Assembly (NCBI GenBank): GCA_963624095.1 | Contig: CAVFNZ010000001.1 | Span: 11,021 to 75,020 of the forward strand | Reading direction: 5' to 3' | DNA: 64,000 nucleotides | Origin: Phocaeicola_A sp963624095 | Lineage (GTDB): Bacteria > Bacteroidota > Bacteroidia > Bacteroidales > Bacteroidaceae | In this document: one piece after another, positions 60,846 through 64,000 of the stretch | How positions within the stretch are numbered: position 1 is the stretch's first letter | How the letters are laid out: each line of letters opens with the position of its first letter | Translations under genes and position numbers: made by a program | Notes under the pieces: generated by a model | What the model was told of the DNA's origin: nothing | Seen by the model: the letters and a program-made list of their open reading frames with translations, nothing else | Databases searched by the model: none

Positions 60846-63262
60846 TTGGCGGCACTCTTTTTAGCCGTTGTACGTTTCGCCGTCGATTTCGTCGTCTTCG
60901 TCTTTGCGGCCGCAGCGGTGGTTCTTCCCCGTTTGGCCGGTTTCTCACCCTTTGCCGCTTCTTCCTGTTGCTTGGCGATAATCTCCATGCATTGGTTGTA
61001 GGTCAGGGCCGAAGCACTCTCCACCGTGTAACCGCGAAGCTTGTAGTTCTCCTTCTTGTAGTTGAGGTAAGGGCCAAACCGTCCGTTCATCACAACCAGT
61101 TCCGGGTCTTCGGTGAACTGTTTCAAGTGTTTCTTCGCATCCGCTTCACGCTTGGCCTTTATCAGTTCAATGGCTTCGTCCAAGTCAATCTCCATTGGGT
61201 CGATGCCTTTGGGAATGGAGACGTATGCTGCACCATGATGTACATAGGGGCCAAAGCGTCCTGCATTCACGGACACCTCACCATCCTCGAAGTTTCCCAA
61301 TACACGCGGCAGTTTGAAAAGCTCCAACGCCTCTTCCAGTGTAATGGTATCTATGGAATAGCCCTTTTTCATCTGTGCGAAGCGGGGTTTCTCATCATCG
61401 TTGGCGGTACCAATCTGTGCTACGGGACCGAAACGGCCAATCTTCACCGACACCTGTTTACCGGTTGCAGGGTCTGTTCCCAGGATGCGTTCGCCCACCC
61501 TGTGCTCGGACTTCTCCGCTATGGCGTTCTCCACCAGAGGTTCAAACTTCTGGTAGAATTCTTTCATCATGTCGGTCCACTCCTCATGGCCTTCAGCCAC
61601 TTCATCGAACTCCTTCTCCACCTCTGCCGTGAAGTTGTAGTCCAAGATCTGCGGGAAGTTCTGCATCAGAAAGTCGTTGACCACAATGCCTATGTCCGTA
61701 GGCATCAGTTTGCCCTTTTCGCTGTCCGTGAGTTCCGTCTTGTTTGCATCCTTGATTTCCCCTTTCTTCAAGGTCAGTACGTTGTAGGAGCGTTCCGTTC
61801 CGGGGGTGTTGCCCTTCTCCACATAATCGCGTTGTTGGATGGTGGAGATGGTTGGCGCATAGGTAGACGGACGGCCGATACCCAGTTCCTCCAATTTGCG
61901 TACCAGACTGGCCTCCGAGTAGCGTGGCGGATGTTGCGTGAAGCGTTCAGTCGCCGTCACCTCTTTATAGGAGAGTGTCTGTCCGATACTCAACGGAGGC
62001 AGCAGTCCCTCTTTTTCCTGTTGGTCGTCTTCATCGTCGTTCGACTCCTTGTACACGCGGAGGAAACCGTCGAACTTCACCACTTCGCCCGTAGCGATGA
62101 ACTGATAAGTTTGTCCGGAGACGGATATGGTGGCTGTGGTCTTTTCTGTCAATGCTTCCGCCATTTGCGAGGCGATGGTGCGTTTCCAGATAAGCGCGTA
62201 GAGCCGCTTCTCTTGCGAAGTTCCCTCAATCTCCTGCCTGTCCATGTAGGTCGGGCGGATGGCTTCGTGCGCCTCCTGCGCCCCTTTCGACTTGGTGGCA
62301 AACTGCCGGGTCTTCAGGTATTCCTCGCCCATGAGGTCGAGAATGGCTTTCTTACTGGTGTTCAGAGCCAATGTGGAGAGGTTCACCGAGTCGGTACGCA
62401 TGTAGGTGATAAGTCCCGATTCGTAGAGCTTTTGTGCCACCATCATGGTCTGCGACACGGTGAGTCCCAACTTGCGTGCGGCCTCCTGTTGCAGGGTGGA
62501 GGTGGTGAAAGGAGGAGCCGGAGACTTCTTCAGCGGTTTGGTGGTGATGTCCGCTATGTTGAATGTTGCTCCTGCACACTGTTGCAGGAAGTCGACAGCC
62601 TCTTTCTTCGTTTGGAATCGGGTATTCAGTTCCGCCTTCAACGCCACGGTTTTGCCTTGTGCGTCGGGCACGTTGAATGTGGCAGTCACGCGGTAGGCCG
62701 CCTCCGTCTTGAATGCATGAATCTCGCGTTCCCTTTCCACAATCAACCTTACGGTAACTGATTGCACGCGACCTGCCGAGAGGGCGGGCTTCACCCTCTT
62801 CCACAAAACCGGGGAGAGCTTGAAACCAACGATGCGGTCGAGCACGCGGCGTGCCTGTTGTGCGTTCACCAGGTTGATGTCAATGTTACGCGGAGTCTCT
62901 ATGGCCTTCAGAATGGCCGTCTTGGTGATTTCATGGAAAACGATACGTTTGGTATGTTCGGGTTTCAATTTCAGTACCTCGAACAGATGCCACGAGATAG
63001 CTTCTCCCTCGCGGTCCTCATCGGACGCGAGCCACACCGTCTCGGAGTCTTTGGCCTGCTTCTTCAACTCTGCCACCAATCCCTTCTTCTCTTCGGGGAC
63101 TTCATAGTCCGGTTGAAACGTATCGAGGTCGATACTGAAAACTTTCTTCTTCAAGTCACGGATATGTCCGTAGCTGGAGAGTACCTTATAGTCTTTTCCC
63201 AAGAATTGCTCTATGGTTTTCGCCTTTGCAGGAGACTCGACGATAACAAGATTCTTTTGCAT
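60842..63262 (-). CDS. topA: DNA topoisomerase I
   Basis: An 806-residue type IA topoisomerase. TOPRIM domain at residues 1-130 (NLVIVESPAKAKTIEQFLG; LASDEDREGEAISWHL). The active Tyr lies in LITYMRTDSVNLS near residue 288. The C-terminal part has three TOPRIM C-repeat motifs built on GRFGP (KIGRFGPVAQIG, NAGRFGPYVHHG, MNGRFGPYLNY) in place of Cys4 zinc fingers, and ends in a Lys/Ala/Thr-rich basic tail (residues 778-806). It heads the topA-aroK-speA-argB run and relaxes negative supercoils. Confidence 0.97.
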   Translation of the reverse strand: MQKNLVIVESPAKAKTIEQFLGKDYKVLSSYGHIRDLKKKVFSIDLDTFQPDYEVPEEKKGLVAELKKQAKDSETVWLASDEDREGEAISWHLFEVLKLKPEHTKRIVFHEITKTAILKAIETPRNIDINLVNAQQARRVLDRIVGFKLSPVLWKRVKPALSAGRVQSVTVRLIVEREREIHAFKTEAAYRVTATFNVPDAQGKTVALKAELNTRFQTKKEAVDFLQQCAGATFNIADITTKPLKKSPAPPFTTSTLQQEAARKLGLTVSQTMMVAQKLYESGLITYMRTDSVNLSTLALNTSKKAILDLMGEEYLKTRQFATKSKGAQEAHEAIRPTYMDRQEIEGTSQEKRLYALIWKRTIASQMAEALTEKTTATISVSGQTYQFIATGEVVKFDGFLRVYKESNDDEDDQQEKEGLLPPLSIGQTLSYKEVTATERFTQHPPRYSEASLVRKLEELGIGRPSTYAPTISTIQQRDYVEKGNTPGTERSYNVLTLKKGEIKDANKTELTDSEKGKLMPTDIGIVVNDFLMQNFPQILDYNFTAEVEKEFDEVAEGHEEWTDMMKEFYQKFEPLVENAIAEKSEHRVGERILGTDPATGKQVSVKIGRFGPVAQIGTANDDEKPRFAQMKKGYSIDTITLEEALELFKLPRVLGNFEDGEVSVNAGRFGPYVHHGAAYVSIPKGIDPMEIDLDEAIELIKAKREADAKKHLKQFTEDPELVVMNGRFGPYLNYKKENYKLRGYTVESASALTYNQCMEIIAKQQEEAAKGEKPAKRGRTTAAAAKTKTTKSTAKRTTAKKSAAK

Positions 63263-63293
63263 GTTACTGATATAACCCTTTTAAAATTTGCCG

Positions 63294-63301
63294 CAAAAAT
63301 A
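63294..63301 (-). promoter_or_regulatory. -7 element for the topA run
   Basis: TATTTTTG on the minus strand, about 32 bp before the topA start, matches TAnnTTTG. No clear -33 element is seen. Apart from this and array C, 63302-63660 shows nothing I can support. Confidence 0.5.
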
Positions 63302-63457
63302 GGTAAAAAGTAGAATATGCTAATATAATAAGGTGTAAATCTGAAATTTTTAGCTGAATTGGGCGATTGATGGCTTACGTTTCGGCCGCTATGAGGATGC
63401 CGTCAACCGGTATGGTACGACTGAAATGCCAAGCAAAGCCATATAGCCGCATGCCCC

Positions 63458-63541
63458 GTACCGATTAGTCGGTACGCCTGTACCGTTCGCTCGGTACTCC
63501 AGTCCTGATTGGTCGGTACGCCAGTCCTGGTTAGTCGGTAC
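63458..63541. repeat. Array C: four inverted-repeat words at 22-bp period
   Basis: Words starting at 63458, 63480, 63502 and 63524 are exactly 22 bp apart. The first is GTACCGATTAGTCGGTAC, a 7-bp inverted repeat around TTAG. Unit 2 keeps both arms. Units 3 and 4 keep the right arm TCGGTAC, but their left arm has drifted to GTCCTG. The array lies between the Rpn-type gene (stop 63661) and the topA promoter. Confidence 0.85.
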
Positions 63542-63660
63542 AAAAAAGAGTACTGATAGAATGAAGCGGTTGAAGGCGTTACTCTTGCAGTGAAAAGCAC
63601 GTATAACAAATATGGCGAGCGGTTATAAACATTCCTCCGCCCAATCTCCTCGCAGTCACA

Positions 63661-64000
63661 TCACCGCAACCGCCGGATGGTTTCTTCTGACAACCCGGTC
63701 ATTTCCATGACGACATCGACAGCCATGCCTGAATCAAGCATCTTCCTCGCAATCTCAACATTGCGCTGCTCTATTCCTTTCTGCATGCCTTTTTCCAGGC
63801 CTTCCGCACGACCCTTTGCGAGGCCTTCCGCACGACCCTTTGCGAGCCCTTCTGCACGGCCTTCCTCGCGGCCTCTCTCCAGAGCGGTGTCTATCGAATT
63901 CTTCACGTCACGGTACGCTTTTAGGCTGTCCTCATACTCCTTCAGCTCGGTTTTGGAGAACTTGGCTATCTCCGCCTCCTCAAACAGCTTGGTGAAGACC
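63661..64000 (-). CDS. Rpn family nuclease, C-terminal part (5' end beyond the window)
   Basis: Reading leftward from codon 63999, the frame gives VFTKLFEEAEIAKFSKTE and KAYRDVKNSIDTAL, the usual region before the tail in Rpn/PDDEXK transposase-like proteins. Then come EGRAEGLAKG-type repeats and an ending MEMTGLSEETIRRLR like a short helix-turn-helix. The catalytic domain is outside the window. A GTG at 63906 is in frame but is not a real start, because family sequence continues upstream of it. It is the second gene of this type in the window. Confidence 0.85.
   Translation of the reverse strand, partial: VFTKLFEEAEIAKFSKTELKEYEDSLKAYRDVKNSIDTALERGREEGRAEGLAKGRAEGLAKGRAEGLEKGMQKGIEQRNVEIARKMLDSGMAVDVVMEMTGLSEETIRRLR

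Noticed and set aside
60968..62761. A 597-codon open frame on the plus strand opposite topA
   Set aside because: It lies wholly antisense to a clear topA gene, shows no recognisable domain, and has the His/Val/Glu-rich make-up expected of reversed codons in a GC-rich gene.

Overview
The window comes from a member of the Bacteroidales, most likely a gut Bacteroidaceae; I cannot fix the genus. The evidence is a SusC/SusD pair, an RG-II-type pectin glycosidase set, the three-subunit fumarate reductase/succinate dehydrogenase with a single cytochrome b subunit, a CcsBA haem-lyase fusion, Rpn-type nuclease genes with EGRA/EGRE tails, and promoters of the Bacteroides type (TAnnTTTG, in several cases with TTTG 19-20 bp upstream). 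Almost every gene is on the minus strand. Only two convincing genes are on the plus strand: a THUMP-like methyltransferase at 27130 and an EamA transporter at 51940. I saw no rRNA, tRNA, insertion sequence, prophage or CRISPR array.

Layout, left to right. 1-3119: sdhC-sdhA-sdhB, with sdhB cut by the left edge. 3460-4272: an SDR oxidoreductase of the mannonate type. 4537-12085: a housekeeping run read leftward (acetyltransferase, parE, coaD, S41 protease, ybeY, SpmA/SpmB-like permease, WbqC), with several 4-bp overlaps. 12399-20257: a small polysaccharide locus (SusC, SusD, DUF4957/DUF5123-type lipoprotein). 20545-25443: a compact six-gene run: a membrane polyferredoxin with an internal twin-arginine motif, a Tat-signal ferredoxin/aldo-keto reductase lipoprotein, a DUF1893 protein, an ECF-type S component, TatA and TatC. 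25610-26614: an Rpn-type nuclease. 27130-28365: the THUMP-like methyltransferase. 28381-35080: porin, imelysin, di-haem oxidoreductase and CcsBA, which look like one iron/haem-linked unit. 35401-51628: six large secreted enzymes (GH143-GH142 type, GH78, STN/hydrolase/DUF3826 fusion, GH95, GH140, GH78-sialidase-like fusion) behind one good promoter. This matches dismantling of rhamnogalacturonan II (RG-II). 53018-57586: DUF3826, pectate lyase, DUF2461 and GH43, downstream of argB and speA. 60318-63262: aroK and topA. 63661-64000: the C-terminal end of a second Rpn-type nuclease.

How the parts fit: the pectin enzymes release neutral sugars and uronic acids, and the SusC/SusD locus could import oligosaccharides, although it is about 15 kb from the glycosidases. 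The SDR enzyme could join uronate catabolism. The polyferredoxin and aldo-keto reductase, transcribed with their own Tat translocase, suggest an envelope redox system whose substrate is unknown. It is the best candidate here for an undescribed system.

A second unexplained signal is a set of three intergenic arrays (about 4401-4456, 26846-26921 and 63458-63541). Each has a different palindromic word, but all repeat with exactly the same 22-bp period. Two of the three lie beside Rpn-type nuclease genes.
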